Source: Corallochytrium limacisporum (lineage: Eukaryota; Opisthokonta). Taken from it: DNA of 46,457 nucleotides. The DNA lies in assembly GCA_002811645.1 (NCBI GenBank), contig PDIP01000074.1, forward strand, positions 1 to 46,457. Direction: 5' to 3'. Below the pieces are notes generated by a model, which had not been told where the DNA came from, ran no database searches, and saw nothing but the letters and a program-made list of their open reading frames with translations. The translations under genes and the position numbers were made by a program. Shown here piece by piece: positions 8,314-17,981 of the stretch; the stretch's first letter is position 1; each line of letters opens with the position of its first letter.

Positions 8314-9297
8314 TTAAATTGAGGCCGCAGTTACGCTGTGATTCGCAATAGCACCTCCCTGCATCCCTATATACAGATAGTCATTGCAGATGCCATTGTA
8401 CTCGACGAACGACGCATGCGGGCAGATGTCAAAACTGAGTGGGTAGCCAAGGACAGGGCCGAAATAGTCAAGTTTTGAAAATGAAACAACGTAGTCGCCC
8501 TCATCAGCCACAATATTTGTGAGAACGGAGTTGCAAGTTTGACCTTCGGATTCGACGTATAGGAGGGTCGCTTTGAAAGACCATACCGTGTTATCTGCAG
8601 TTGTTAACTTTGCAGTTAATTCTTGCGTCTTCTTTTCCGGGCACGTAAGTGTTGTGCTATTCCAAGTATACATGTAGTCGCTGTTCGCGTTAGTAATAGT
8701 TGCGTCCTTCAATGAAGGGACGTACATTTCCGCAATGGTATCATTTGACCATGTCAGGCTCAGAGTGGCATTAGGTAAGTCCCACAGGCCGAAGGAAAGG
8801 TACGGGAAGTACTGGTCCTGTTGCTGGCCAGGCGAGTATACCCATGCGCCTTGCATGTCAGCAACATCGATTGAGCCACAAGTGGATTTTTTTGTATAGT
8901 CATCCCCAGTGCAGACCGCAATCTCATCTTCGGACCAAACAACGAAGTCACTGACAAGGTTTGTTGGAGCCAGAATCCGTCCTTCACATTCGCCCGATTC
9001 TGTCGACATGGAATAGTCCATAGAGAAGTGCGCTGTGTACGAAGATGATTGAAGGGACATGTTGTCTGTGCCCTTACAATTCGCAGACGTTTTCGTTGTG
9101 GAGGTAGAAACTTCTGTGTTGTTCAGGAGAGTGTGGGGAAGCGTTGGATTCCACGTCGTTGCGCTCGAAGTGATGTTGATGTTGCCACCACTAGTGTTGG
9201 ACACAGTCAGTGTTGGCTTCGAATCGTCAACGGCTCTGGCCAATGCTGTTCCAGCAAGAGCCAGAGAGAGCATCATTGTATCAATGCTGCGAACCAT
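8314..9297 (-). CDS. Secreted N-glycosylated protein of unknown family (327 aa)
   Basis: The ATG at 9297 opens a signal peptide (MVRSIDTMMLSLALAGTALARA, cleavage probably after ARA). The mature protein is rich in Ser, Thr, Asn and Tyr, carries more than eight N-x-S/T sequons and about eight cysteines, and has no other membrane segment or clear GPI signal. The composition suggests a beta-rich extracellular or cell-wall protein. It shares style, but no recognisable sequence, with the secreted protein at 253-1623. I do not recognise a domain. The gene is intronless and convergent with the SDR at 7291. Confidence 0.75.
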   Translation of the reverse strand: MVRSIDTMMLSLALAGTALARAVDDSKPTLTVSNTSGGNINITSSATTWNPTLPHTLLNNTEVSTSTTKTSANCKGTDNMSLQSSSYTAHFSMDYSMSTESGECEGRILAPTNLVSDFVVWSEDEIAVCTGDDYTKKSTCGSIDVADMQGAWVYSPGQQQDQYFPYLSFGLWDLPNATLSLTWSNDTIAEMYVPSLKDATITNANSDYMYTWNSTTLTCPEKKTQELTAKLTTADNTVWSFKATLLYVESEGQTCNSVLTNIVADEGDYVVSFSKLDYFGPVLGYPLSFDICPHASFVEYNGICNDYLYIGMQGGAIANHSVTAASI

Positions 9298-10373
9298 GAT
9301 TTTCCTGAAGAATGATATCAGTTACGTTCTGCCAGAAATATAAGAGTTTCTACGGGTAGCGGATATGCTGTTGGCTATCCCGATCAAAGAATGGTAGTGA
9401 TCTCCTTTTATAGGTGATCAATGAGACACGCACTAGTAGCACTCTGGATGCTTTACTTCCCAGGCCGAGGAGTTGATTCGCAGGAACTAAATCCCGTTTG
9501 ATCCTTCTTCTTAAACGCACACCATCCGCTCGAACAAATAAATTGTGACTTCCGCGAGGACCGCCTTACCGTCAATATCTTCCTTCTTTCCCCCCCCCCC
9601 AAGAGGATTCTTAGGTGCACAACCGTGACCCCTCCCTCCCCGCTCCCTCTCCTTCTCCCCCCCCCCCTTGGCATCCGTTCGCATGCCGCGGTTTTGAATA
9701 CTGGGGGTTCCATGTAGTGGGGACCCGGCGGCCTCTCCTGACTGGGCCGCCCCAGTACTCCCAGTACCGCAGCGTGGGCGATTTGTTGTTTTTGTTTAGT
9801 GGCTCTCTAGCCAAGCCACTGTGTACTGGGTCTTTTGCCGCCAGCAGTGAAAAGAGCAATACAAAAAGGGGGCCTACTTTTCCACTGCCCGCTTTGCGCA
9901 TACTGAAAGTACGGGAGGGCGGGTTTCACCTGCGAGCGGTAGTGAATGACCCGTTTGGCTGTGGATCTACGGTACATTGACTACCGCAGGCAAAGAAACG
10001 CACAGCCAAAAGGCACACGGTGGGAGGTGGGGGTGGTGGGGCCTGTGTGCTTATGGCTATGTCTCCCTCCCCAAAACACACACACACACGGAGCTCGGTC
10101 GGCCAGAGCCCGGAAGGGTGTGCACGTATCGGGGTCCGCTTGCTTTGCTTGGGTTCTCGTGATTGCCGTACGGCTGTTGCTAGCGTGATGGTGAAGGCGA
10201 CGAAAGAACTCGCCGTGCGTTTATGCAACCCAATATATTAAGTAATGTAATGTATGGCATGTAATCTGGTATTTACGAGGGCAAGGTTGAGCACTAAACA
10301 AATCAATCAGATTGAAAGGTATTGGGTTGTTTGTGTACCCCAGGGAACCTAGTAGAATAGAAAATTGTACAAG
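9298..10373. other. GC-rich intergenic region with two C11 tracts and a CA repeat
   Basis: No gene is supported. Two runs of exactly eleven C lie at 9590-9600 and 9657-9667 in a pyrimidine-rich belt, and a short (CA)n run at about 10074-10089. The region holds the promoter side of the ATP synthase epsilon gene (start 10374) and of the secreted-protein gene (start 9297). Confidence 0.5.
9590..9667 (+). repeat. Pair of C11 tracts
   Basis: Two runs of eleven C (9590-9600 and 9657-9667), 707-784 bp upstream of the ATP synthase epsilon start and on its sense strand, embedded in CT-rich sequence. Confidence 0.8.
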
Positions 10374-10598
10374 ATGGTTGCACGCAGCATCGTATCCCTT
10401 GCCAAGAAGAGCGACAGCAGCTGGAGGGCTGCCGGTATGAACTACCTGAACTACTCCAACGTTGCTGCTGCCGCTGTACGCCGCGGACTCAAGGCTGAGC
10501 ACGCCCCCAAGATGGCCGATCCTGCTCCCTTCAAGATGGTGGTGTACGACGAGAACGGTAACCCCCAGGACAAGAAGACTCTCGGTGAAGAGCAATGA
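10374..10598 (+). CDS. ATP15: Mitochondrial ATP synthase F1 epsilon subunit
   Basis: This small protein (74 aa) belongs to the central stalk of mitochondrial F1-ATPase, where epsilon binds gamma and delta at the foot of the rotor. The signature is SWRAAGMNYLNYSNVAAAAVRRGLK, matching the family pattern W-R-x-A-G-x-x-Y-x-x-Y-x-x-x-A-x-x-x-R-x-x-L-K (yeast Atp15, animal ATP5F1E). The ATG at 10374 is used. It adds about 16 residues before the conserved SWR block, which may act as an uncleaved targeting signal. The C-terminal half is variable, as usual in the family. It ends in TGA, which shows that UGA is a normal stop codon in this genome and matters for the selenoprotein at 20103. It converges on PSMG4 at 10811. 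Confidence 0.92.
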   Translation: MVARSIVSLAKKSDSSWRAAGMNYLNYSNVAAAAVRRGLKAEHAPKMADPAPFKMVVYDENGNPQDKKTLGEEQ

Positions 10599-10810
10599 TT
10601 GAATAAGGAAGCTTGGTAACTAAAGCGAAACGTCGTCGGGTTCAAGTCTTTTGCATTCGGGACAGAATAACATTTTCGAACATATGTCCATAGTAGTAAA
10701 TCTCTAATTTTCAAACAACTGAAATTGCCATTTCCTATCTGTGCAGAAACCAAGCACACAACCATTTGGGTCATGTGTGCTTTTTCTAATGTACTTTATT
10801 CACACATGTT

Positions 10811-11206
10811 TTAGTTTACAGGCTTAGCCGGCAGAATTTTTCTCAGCTCCTTCTCGACGATTGCTCTTGCAAACTCGAGCTCCTGTGGCACACTTCCCGA
10901 CACAAAGATCTGCCATCCGGTCCGCATGGATAGTCTCTGAGCCAGCTGTTCCAGGTCTGCATCCACATTCCCTCCGACAACAGAGCTGCTCACTGGTGTC
11001 TGGCGGCTTCCTACGGGCGGCATGGCTGCAACCACAGACCCGCCAGCAGGCTGTGATCCAATCCAAATCTGGGCGCACTGGTTCATATAGATCACCTCCA
11101 CATAGACCATGCCTTCTCCCATATTGATACCCAGTCGAGTAATAGGGAATTGACCGTCACCATCAGAGGAAAGCTCCTCTTTTGTCACCTCTACCATGCT
11201 ATCCAT
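10811..11206 (-). CDS. PSMG4: Proteasome assembly chaperone 4
   Basis: The 131 aa product resembles PSMG4 (Pba4/Poc4 in yeast), which pairs with PSMG3 to help assemble the alpha ring of the 20S proteasome. Recognisable features, by family knowledge, are the central strand VYVEVIYMNQCAQIWIG and the C-terminal block SSSVVGGNVDADLEQLAQRL followed by GWQIFVSGSV, which parallels the human S-L-L-G-D ... LAQRLARKT ... VFVS segment. A final helix (ARAIVEKELRKIL) matches the family end. The ATG at 11206 is preferred. ATG 11197 (MVEVTK) is also possible, and the frame upstream has no ATG. Divergent from BOP1 (827 bp between starts). Confidence 0.75.
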   Translation of the reverse strand: MDSMVEVTKEELSSDGDGQFPITRLGINMGEGMVYVEVIYMNQCAQIWIGSQPAGGSVVAAMPPVGSRQTPVSSSVVGGNVDADLEQLAQRLSMRTGWQIFVSGSVPQELEFARAIVEKELRKILPAKPVN

Positions 11207-12032
11207 GGTGAATATTTTAGTTGCTTCTATAATCTTCGAACGGATACTGGGCAAGTGCTCCCTTTGTGGTATACTATCGGCCCAACTTCTTGTTATACCT
11301 CATCATGACACCTAGCGATGCTTCAGTGCCACGAAATAGAACACAAAATCAAACCACCAATGATTTGTTCACAACCTGCTCCACAAATTCAGGGACTGTG
11401 CCGATGAGGATAGTGGCTGTTTTCCTTCAAGTCGCCGGTCGGCGGACCCCCTCCGCACTCCTCTATCCGCAACTTTCAAAACAATCGCGGAAGCCTAGGA
11501 GGGAGAGAGTGTGCGTGGTGGGGAGACACCAAGCAAACCCATCCACGAAAATCCACTCGCGAGGCGGGGGGCCAGTTTGTGAAAGGGGGGGGGGGGGTGC
11601 GAAGCACGAAGAGACCAAGCGAGCGGAGGGGAGGCATGCGCAAATGGCGGGTCTCTGGGCGGGCGGCCTCACGGAAAGAGGAGGGGGCACGCGGTCCGAC
11701 ACGACGAGAGAGCATTGCCAGCCTTTTGGGGGCGAGCCCCTTTTTGATTTCAAAGTGACGACAAATACGTCGAGACAGTGTTGTGGTACATTATGAAAAC
11801 ATTAAAATAATGTAAACTGTACAGAAACATGTCCTTTAATTTGTTGACCATTCAGCTATTCATGAGCCCGTGTGGTCAATCCAGAACACGCGGAGTCCGC
11901 ACAAGTTCACCAAAACGTGACGTTCGAATCCGCGATCGGGAGCCCTTACGACTGCCTTGCGAGGACATTGGTGCAAATTATTGCACAATCTTATAGAACA
12001 TTAATAGGTACACATTTAGTAGATCGTTGACC
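11207..12032. other. Divergent intergenic region PSMG4/BOP1 with G13 tract
   Basis: This is the shared upstream region of two divergent genes. It holds a run of thirteen G at 11585-11597, and a GC-rich purine-biased belt around it. A tRNA-like T-loop GACGTTCGAATCC near 11920 lacks pairing stems. Open frames across the belt have biased, non-coding composition. Confidence 0.45.
11585..11597 (+). repeat. G13 tract
   Basis: Thirteen G in a row, 379 bp upstream of PSMG4 (C-tract on its sense strand) and 436 bp upstream of BOP1 (G on its sense strand). Confidence 0.8.
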
Positions 12033-14324
12033 ATGGCACCTCGCACCCGAAAGGCTGCGAATGCCAGTGCGGAGAAACGTCAGGCGCTCTTAGAGAAGGA
12101 ACAGGTGGAAGCCACCCTGCCAGAGGAGGTGGATGAGGTCGAAGACGTCGACGAGGACAGCAGTCAGTACTCTGGATTGGAAGACGAACCTGACACAGAC
12201 GAGGCTGATGATGAGGCGGAAGATGACAGTGACGATGACGTAGAGGAAGAGGATGATGACGATGAAGACGATGGCGGAGATGACGACGATGAAAGCGCTG
12301 GCGGGGATGACGACGGCGAAGAAGAGGAGGAGGAAGACGCAGACGAAATTGTCATTGAAGCAGCCACGAAGCTGTCCAATGGTTCCAAGGGACCCAGTGC
12401 AGTGGGAAAGCAAATCATGAACCTCATGGGTCTTCCTGGCTATGACAATGACTCCGACACCGACACAGACGATGACGACATCCATGTTCGCAATACCAGG
12501 GGCAACATTCCTATTGAATGGTACGATGACTTACCGCACCTGGGTTACGATTTGGCGGGTAAACCAATCGCTAAACCAGTCACTGGCGACAAGTTGGATG
12601 AATTCCTGGCAAAAATGGACGATCCAGACTATTGGAAGAAGTTCAAGGACGACAGTACCCAAGAGGATGTGAAGCTTACTGATGAGGACATTGAGATTAT
12701 CCGTCGTATTCAACAGGGTGCCTTCCCAGACCCGGAATTCGACCCCTATCCTGAATACATTGATTGGTTCACCAGGGAAAAGATGATCCATCCGCTGAAG
12801 AACGCTCCCGAGCCGAAGAGTCGCTTCCTGCCATCGAAGTGGGAGCACAAGACAGTCATGAAGCTGGTGCGGGCCATTCGCAAAGGTATTATCAAACCGC
12901 GGAAGCCTGCGGATAAGGATAGTGAGGTACAGCAGTCATACTACGATGTGTGGGAGAAAGAAGTGGGACAATTGCCGCTGGCCGGCAAACGCTTGGAACA
13001 TATTACGGCGCCGAAGCTCCGCCTCCCCGCCCACGAGGAGAGCTACAACCCTCCCCCCGAGTACCTGTTGGATGAGCAAGAGCAAAAGGCTTGGGAAGAG
13101 GAAGACCATCCTCTGGGTGCCATCATGCCGCAAAAGTACAAGTCACTGCGTGACGTCCCCGCCTATAACAAGTTTATCCAGGAGCGCTTCGAGCGCTGCT
13201 TGGATCTGTATCTCTGCCCTCGGGCCAAGAAGGTGCGCATGAACGTGAACCCAGAGGACCTATTGCCAGAGCTGCCCGACCTGGATGACTTGCGTCCCTA
13301 CCCTACCAAGATTGCCGTTACGTACGAGGGCCACACGGGCCGTGTGCGCAGCGTCAGTGTGGACCCCAGCGGTCACTACTTGGCCAGCGGTTCCGATGAT
13401 TGTACGATGCGCATTTGGGAAATCAGCACTGGACGCTGTCTGTCGACGAACCAGTACGACAGTGCGGTCAGTCGTGTCCAGTGGTGCCCCAACAGCAATC
13501 TATACCTGATCGTTGTGGCCACAGACCAGACAGTTCATGTGGTGATCCCGAAGATTGGGGTACCCTTCAGGAAGAAGGAGGCTCGCAAACTCCTGAGCAG
13601 TGGTGAAATTGCCGACTCCACTTGGCGCCGTCAGGAGCCTGAGGAGTCGAAGGATGACCTTAGCATCACAATCGACCACAACCAGTCCATCAAAGATGTC
13701 ACCTGGCACAAGAAGGGTGATTACATAGCCGTGGTTACCGATGACAGCACAGCCAGGAGCGTAGTGGTCCACCAGATTAGCGAAAAACGCTCACAGTTCC
13801 CCTTCGCAAAGCCGAAAGGTCTCGTACAGCGTGTCATTTTCCATCCGACGGAACCGCTCATTTTTGTGGCAACGCAGCAGCACATTCGGATTTACAACCT
13901 GGTCCACATGGAGATGGTCAAGAAGCTGAACCCGGGATCCAAATGGATCTCTAGTATTGCTATTCACCCCGAAGGTGACAACCTTATTGTATCGAGCTAT
14001 GACCGTCGCCTCAACTGGTTTGATCTCGAGCTGAGTTCCGAGCCGTACAAAACCCTGCGTTTCCACAAGGCTGCCATCCGTCGCGTCGCATTCTCCAATA
14101 AGCACCCACTGTTCGCTAGTGCAAGCGACGACTGCACAGTACAAGTTTTCCACGGCATGGTCTATGCTGACCTGATGCAAAACCCTTTGATTGTGCCCGT
14201 CAAGGTGCTTCGCGGACACGAGCCAGGTGAGGGCAACCTTGGTGTTCTTGATGTCACGTTCCACCCAACGCAGCCGTGGCTGTTCACTGCAGGGGCTGAC
14301 AAAAAGGTCTTCCTGTACACATAG
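12033..14324 (+). CDS. BOP1: Ribosome biogenesis protein BOP1/Erb1
   Basis: The 763 aa product is the nucleolar PeBoW-complex scaffold that, with Pes1/Nop7 and WDR12/Ytm1, drives 27S/32S pre-rRNA processing for the 60S subunit. The ATG at 12033 (GACCATGGC, a strong context) is used. Layout: a basic start, a long Asp/Glu-rich acidic stretch (about residues 30-110), the BOP1NT domain (about 160-430; PIEWYDDLPHLGYDLAG, DWFTREKMIHPLKNAPEPKS, FERCLDLYLCPR), then C-terminal WD40 repeats forming a beta-propeller (about 440-763; ASGSDDCTMRIWE, VSSYDRRLNWFD, ASASDDCTVQVFH, FTAGADKKVFLY). Length is typical (human 746, yeast 807). No intron. Codon choice is strongly GC3-biased, as expected for a well-expressed gene. 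Confidence 0.97.
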   Translation: MAPRTRKAANASAEKRQALLEKEQVEATLPEEVDEVEDVDEDSSQYSGLEDEPDTDEADDEAEDDSDDDVEEEDDDDEDDGGDDDDESAGGDDDGEEEEEEDADEIVIEAATKLSNGSKGPSAVGKQIMNLMGLPGYDNDSDTDTDDDDIHVRNTRGNIPIEWYDDLPHLGYDLAGKPIAKPVTGDKLDEFLAKMDDPDYWKKFKDDSTQEDVKLTDEDIEIIRRIQQGAFPDPEFDPYPEYIDWFTREKMIHPLKNAPEPKSRFLPSKWEHKTVMKLVRAIRKGIIKPRKPADKDSEVQQSYYDVWEKEVGQLPLAGKRLEHITAPKLRLPAHEESYNPPPEYLLDEQEQKAWEEEDHPLGAIMPQKYKSLRDVPAYNKFIQERFERCLDLYLCPRAKKVRMNVNPEDLLPELPDLDDLRPYPTKIAVTYEGHTGRVRSVSVDPSGHYLASGSDDCTMRIWEISTGRCLSTNQYDSAVSRVQWCPNSNLYLIVVATDQTVHVVIPKIGVPFRKKEARKLLSSGEIADSTWRRQEPEESKDDLSITIDHNQSIKDVTWHKKGDYIAVVTDDSTARSVVVHQISEKRSQFPFAKPKGLVQRVIFHPTEPLIFVATQQHIRIYNLVHMEMVKKLNPGSKWISSIAIHPEGDNLIVSSYDRRLNWFDLELSSEPYKTLRFHKAAIRRVAFSNKHPLFASASDDCTVQVFHGMVYADLMQNPLIVPVKVLRGHEPGEGNLGVLDVTFHPTQPWLFTAGADKKVFLYT

Positions 14325-14553
14325 TCGACTGTTCCAATCAAAGGAACGCCAAATTTAAAGAAAAGATAGTCTTTTGGAAAACCCACATGTGTTTAACTTT
14401 TTGTTTAATCTGTTGGAAATGTTGGGAATGTTCGATGCAAGTTGAGAAACGTGAAAATGGAAAGAAAACAAGCACCTTATGGCCATCATTTGGATTGATG
14501 TCCCCAAGCCAAACAGAAGACCATCCTGATCATGCCATAGAAGTCCAGGTCCT

Positions 14554-15183
14554 TTAGCTCATCTCAGCCATAAGTTTGCTCAGCTCATCTTCGTCATCCT
14601 CCTTAACCACCTGCTGCTTGACCGGCTCCGTGGTAGGGACATCCGGCAGAGCAGTCATAGGCTCCGTAGCCAGCAGCTCCTCGTCCAGAGTCTCCTCCTG
14701 AAGTTCCTCCAATTCTGCCTCCAGCTCGTCGTCATCCAGTAGGTCGTTACCCAAGGGCTGTGCAATGGCATTGGAAATCTCGTTGGCCAGGTCCATCTGT
14801 TCCCGGATGTCATCCATGGTATCGTCGACCTTGTCAATGCTCATCTTGCCGTGGACCGACTTCATTGCCTGGGCTCCCTCACGCATGGCGGACAGAATTT
14901 CAGAGTTGGCCTTCATGTCCTCAAGGGCCATCATCTGTGTCTCCAGAGTAGTACGGCTCTGGCTGAGCTTCTCGATCTGTCCCTGGTACGCCTTCTTTCG
15001 CTTCAGGGCCATAAGAGCCACCCGCTTATTTGTCTTTGCATTTTTCTTGGCAATGGCATGCTCGGCATCAATCTTCTTCTCCAAGTATTGCTCACGCTTT
15101 TCCAGGAGCGCGCTGGCTTCCTTCAATTTCTGTAAGCTATCCTTTGGCTCAGGAGCTTTCTTGGCCTTTCCGAAGAGGTTCAT
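14554..15183 (-). CDS. SNF7: ESCRT-III subunit Snf7/Vps32/CHMP4
   Basis: At 209 aa this is the core filament-forming ESCRT-III protein acting at endosomes, the nuclear envelope and other membranes in membrane scission. The N-terminus has the short amphipathic MNLFGK, followed by a basic helical hairpin (about 15-115; SALLEKREQYLEKKIDAEHA, ALMALKRKKAYQGQIEKL) and an acidic C-terminal half (DLLDDDELEAELEELQEE) that carries autoinhibitory and partner-binding helices. The terminal EDELSKLMAEMS resembles the Vps4-binding tail. Length and charge split match yeast Snf7 (240) and human CHMP4 (about 222-233). The ATG at 15183 begins the conserved start. It is convergent with BOP1 (230 bp apart). Confidence 0.95.
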   Translation of the reverse strand: MNLFGKAKKAPEPKDSLQKLKEASALLEKREQYLEKKIDAEHAIAKKNAKTNKRVALMALKRKKAYQGQIEKLSQSRTTLETQMMALEDMKANSEILSAMREGAQAMKSVHGKMSIDKVDDTMDDIREQMDLANEISNAIAQPLGNDLLDDDELEAELEELQEETLDEELLATEPMTALPDVPTTEPVKQQVVKEDDEDELSKLMAEMS

Positions 15184-15719
15184 TGTGTCTTATACTATGT
15201 GATTCAAAGCCTTTTGCAATTCTGCTTATATGTATGTTATGAAAGTTTCAAAGCACAGCCTACTTATGTCGACTGCCCCTCTTGTAGACCTTGCTACAAA
15301 AGACTGTAAAAATTAGAAGTATGCAGGACCGATGTCAATTAGTCACTGCGTGTTGTTCGCAACGGGAAACGCCCGGGTTGCATAAAAATGTCAGTCGTGT
15401 ACAAACCATGCCTACAGATATATAAATGTAATGTACAAGTGACAGTGATCATGTTGTAGCTTTCTGTCTTCAAGAGGCTTACCAAGAAGGTTCTCCCGGG
15501 ACGACACACTGTGGGTAGCTACGTGCGTGCCTATTGTGTCGCTGTTGCTTCCCTAGGGAACCCCCGGGCCACCCCGGGGGGCCCTCCCTGGCCCAGGCAC
15601 AATAACGACCGAAGGGAAACCCAGCGGTGGTCTTGGCTTAGGGCCTCCAAAGAAGCGAGAAAGAAACCCGGGAAGGTCCAATCGACGACTGTCAAAACCC
15701 GGGAAGGCGGTTTGGGGTA

Positions 15720-15729
15720 GGGGGGGGGG
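15720..15729 (+). repeat. G10 tract
   Basis: Ten G in a row, 537 bp upstream of the SNF7 start and read as C10 on the SNF7 sense strand. Confidence 0.8.
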
Positions 15730-15980
15730 ATGTGCGCCGCCCTGCGCTTTGACACCGCTGGCTGCAAAAAATCGCCGGGAACGAATGCCACCATTGGCGG
15801 CGCGAGGTTCCAGCAAGGGTGGTGGTAGGGGGTAATCAGAAAAACAGCCAGCCGTGTCAAATAATGAAATGATGGCCAAGATGTGAACATTGGCTACGGA
15901 AGATGGTAAGGAAAATTGAATGAAAAAAATCTCTTCGTCAGGAACTATCATCTCTTCCCCTTTTTCCGAACCCGTTGGTA

Positions 15981-16015
15981 CGTGTGTGAGTGAGTGAGTG
16001 AGTGTGTGTGTGTGT
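15981..16015. repeat. TG/TGAG simple repeat
   Basis: A GTGTGTGAG unit passes into (TGAG) repeats and then (TG) repeats ending in a T run. A smaller TG run lies at about 16036-16050. Confidence 0.85.
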
Positions 16016-16242
16016 TTTTCGTGTCTGTCCTCTGTGCGTGTGTGTGTGTTGCCCAAGAACGCTCGCACGTTTGCATTGGAATAAAGCAAAAACAGTGAGA
16101 AAGAAAAAAGGGCAACTCCTCCCCCGGGTAATTAAAGAAAGAAAGGAGGCAGAAGAAAAAGAAATAAGAAAACAATGTCCGCCCGCCGCCAGTTTTCAAA
16201 CAAAAGCGCATGTATTCTTCCTGCGTGGTTGGGGAGAAGGTT

Positions 16243-16252
16243 GGGGGGGGGG
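16243..16252 (+). repeat. G10 tract
   Basis: Ten G immediately before the GGCT tandem repeat and about 1.06 kb upstream of SNF7. Confidence 0.8.
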
Positions 16253-16257
16253 CCCAC

Positions 16258-16259
16258 TT

Positions 16260-16290
<31 letters not shown>

Positions 16291-16295
16291 TGGCC
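16258..16295. repeat. GGCT tandem repeat
   Basis: About eight to nine copies of the tetranucleotide TGGC/GGCT with one A substitution, followed by GGCCGGCC. Confidence 0.85.
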
Positions 16296-16892
16296 GGCCG
16301 GTCCTTGTGTTCCAGCGCCCCTGGGCCAGAGAAGGGTGGGCCGCAGGGAAGGGAAGGGGAGAGAGAGAGAGGGAGTCGAGTGCCCCTGGGTTCCCCGCTT
16401 GGCTGAGTCTCGAACATTTCTCTGTTCTGGCCCCGTAAATGCTCTGCCGATCCCCTACCTGCCTCGTTTTTGTTCGCCTGCTTTTGGCAAGGGTTGCTGG
16501 GATGATCACCGTTTCCCAGTGCTTTTTCCCTTTTTCTTTTTTTCCTTTCTCCTTTGGGAGCCCGGGCGCAGTCGCGGTAATGAATGTACGGGCGGTAGTG
16601 AAGGCAGCTGAGGAAACGAGGGTTAGCGGAAAAGGAAACGCCCCGGGGAGTGGAGGGGGATGATTTCAGGACGCGCACACTCCACTGTAAGCCAAAGGGG
16701 GAGGGGGGGCCAGCCACACTTGTCCGTCACTCTCAAGCGAAACAGGAGAAAATCGAAAAAATTCTCTTCAAGGCCTGAGACAACGGAGAAGGAGAGATAA
16801 GGGAACCCCGCCTAAGCCCCCCCCATTCCCGTAGTCTCAGTCACAACGACGGGCGACACACAGAGAGAAGATGGCGCGTACGCGGCGGTGAT

Positions 16893-16902
16893 GGGGGGGG
16901 GG
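16893..16902 (+). repeat. G10 tract
   Basis: Ten G in the interval between SNF7 and VAP, about 380 bp beyond the 3' end of VAP. A C8 run lies 70 bp to the left. Confidence 0.8.
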
Positions 16903-17285
16903 ATGGGGTAGATAATCCCTGGGGGTATTGATTTGCAAGATGAACACAGTAACATTGAATGGTGCTGAACACGCTGCGAGAGATAGATTAAGACGAAAGA
17001 GTGAATGTATTGACTGCCAGCATCGAATTTTCCCTTTGGCAAAGCTTGATGGCTCGCATGGATCGAAGGCGCTGGTCAGAATGAGCAAGCACCTGGGAAG
17101 GGATGCGAACCCTTTGATCTGTCCCCGAGGCATTGTGGCCCCTGACTGTGCGTGAAGCATGTGCAAGATGATGCGCCTGCACAAAAACAAAGGTGGCACA
17201 ACACTTTCCCTCTGTTTCTTGCAAGAAACAGAAACAAATTCCCGACTTGTTCCCAAATACTAAGATATGTCAGAACGAACCGTGT

Positions 17286-17981
17286 TTAGGGCAGCAGAAT
17301 GCGGCCCATGGCAATACCAATGATGAATGCAAGGATGATGAAGAGCATGTTCATGTCACCGCCACTGCTGTTGATCTGCTTCAGGGCCTGAGGCGCAGGG
17401 GATGCCGCGGACTTGGAGACGGGCGCAGGAGAGGACTTTGCGGGGGTCTTCTTCTCCTCAAAGGCAGCAGCAGCAGCAGGAGCGGCCTGTGCAGGCACTG
17501 CAGTGCGAGCAGCGGATGCAGCAACAGGAGTCGCTGCTGTCTCTGTGCTGGTCTCCATGGCGTCGTTGTTCTCCTCACCACCCTTTGTGTCGCATCGGAG
17601 CTTTTGGTGCTTCACGATGTCCTTGTTGGATTCATTTTGCCGCCAAGTATGAGTAAGTTTTTCGACAAATTCGTCATCTGTGGGCGCACCGACGTCGTGA
17701 TTCTCCTGGAACATAGTCAGCACGAGGAACTTATCCCGACGCACATCATAGTCATCCTCCGGTGGCCGCAGAATCACGTCAATGTCTCTGGTTTCTCCCG
17801 CCGAGATCATACCCTGGTTCGGACGCACGCAGTACTTCTTAGGTTGTGTGGTCTTTACCTTGAACAGAATGTCCTTGCTTTCTTTGTTCTGAATGGTAAT
17901 TGTACCGCCAACAGGCTTCTCCCGGACTAGAGGAGTGGCGAAATAGATGGTCTCTGAGACCTCAGTGCTGGGATGTGGCAT
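17286..17981 (-). CDS. VAP family ER membrane protein (MSP domain)
   Basis: This 231 aa tail-anchored protein belongs to the VAMP-associated protein family (VAPA/B, yeast Scs2), which sits in the ER and binds FFAT motifs of lipid-transfer and contact-site proteins. The N-terminal MSP domain (about residues 5-125) contains the hallmark VKTTQPKKYCVRPNQG, including the KTT and YCVRPN residues that hold FFAT peptides, and ILRPPEDD. A low-complexity Ala/Pro/Lys linker (about 150-205) follows, then the C-terminal membrane anchor MLFIILAFIIGIAMGRILL, which has a GxxxG-like pattern. The anchor ends the protein, giving a cytosolic N-terminus. The first MSP strand is shorter than in animals. The ATG at 17981 is the only sensible start. 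VAP is divergent from the GPX gene at 20103. Confidence 0.93.
   Translation of the reverse strand: MPHPSTEVSETIYFATPLVREKPVGGTITIQNKESKDILFKVKTTQPKKYCVRPNQGMISAGETRDIDVILRPPEDDYDVRRDKFLVLTMFQENHDVGAPTDDEFVEKLTHTWRQNESNKDIVKHQKLRCDTKGGEENNDAMETSTETAATPVAASAARTAVPAQAAPAAAAAFEEKKTPAKSSPAPVSKSAASPAPQALKQINSSGGDMNMLFIILAFIIGIAMGRILLP

Larger units (their letters stand above)
15184..17285. other. Long intergenic region with simple repeats and G-tracts
   Basis: No gene is supported. It contains G10 tracts at 15720-15729, 16243-16252 and 16893-16902, a C8 run at 16817-16824, a (TGAG)/(TG) simple repeat at about 15981-16015 and a (GGCT) tandem repeat at about 16258-16295. A duplicated phrase AACCCGGGAAGG occurs near 15665 and 15697. 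The G-tracts are C-tracts on the sense strand of SNF7, whose start lies 537 bp from the nearest. Confidence 0.5.

Noticed and set aside
11266-11796. Open frame of 176 codons upstream of BOP1
   Set aside because: It crosses the G13 tract, is rich in Gly/Arg from G-rich DNA, and has no family resemblance.
11900-11950. tRNA-like GTTCGAATCC upstream of BOP1
   Set aside because: The flanking bases do not form T-stem or acceptor-stem pairs, and no anticodon arm lies upstream.
12090-12485. Minus-strand frames across the acidic region of BOP1
   Set aside because: They are mirror products of GAT/GAC/GAG repeats (poly-Ser/Val/Ile) opposite the real acidic stretch.
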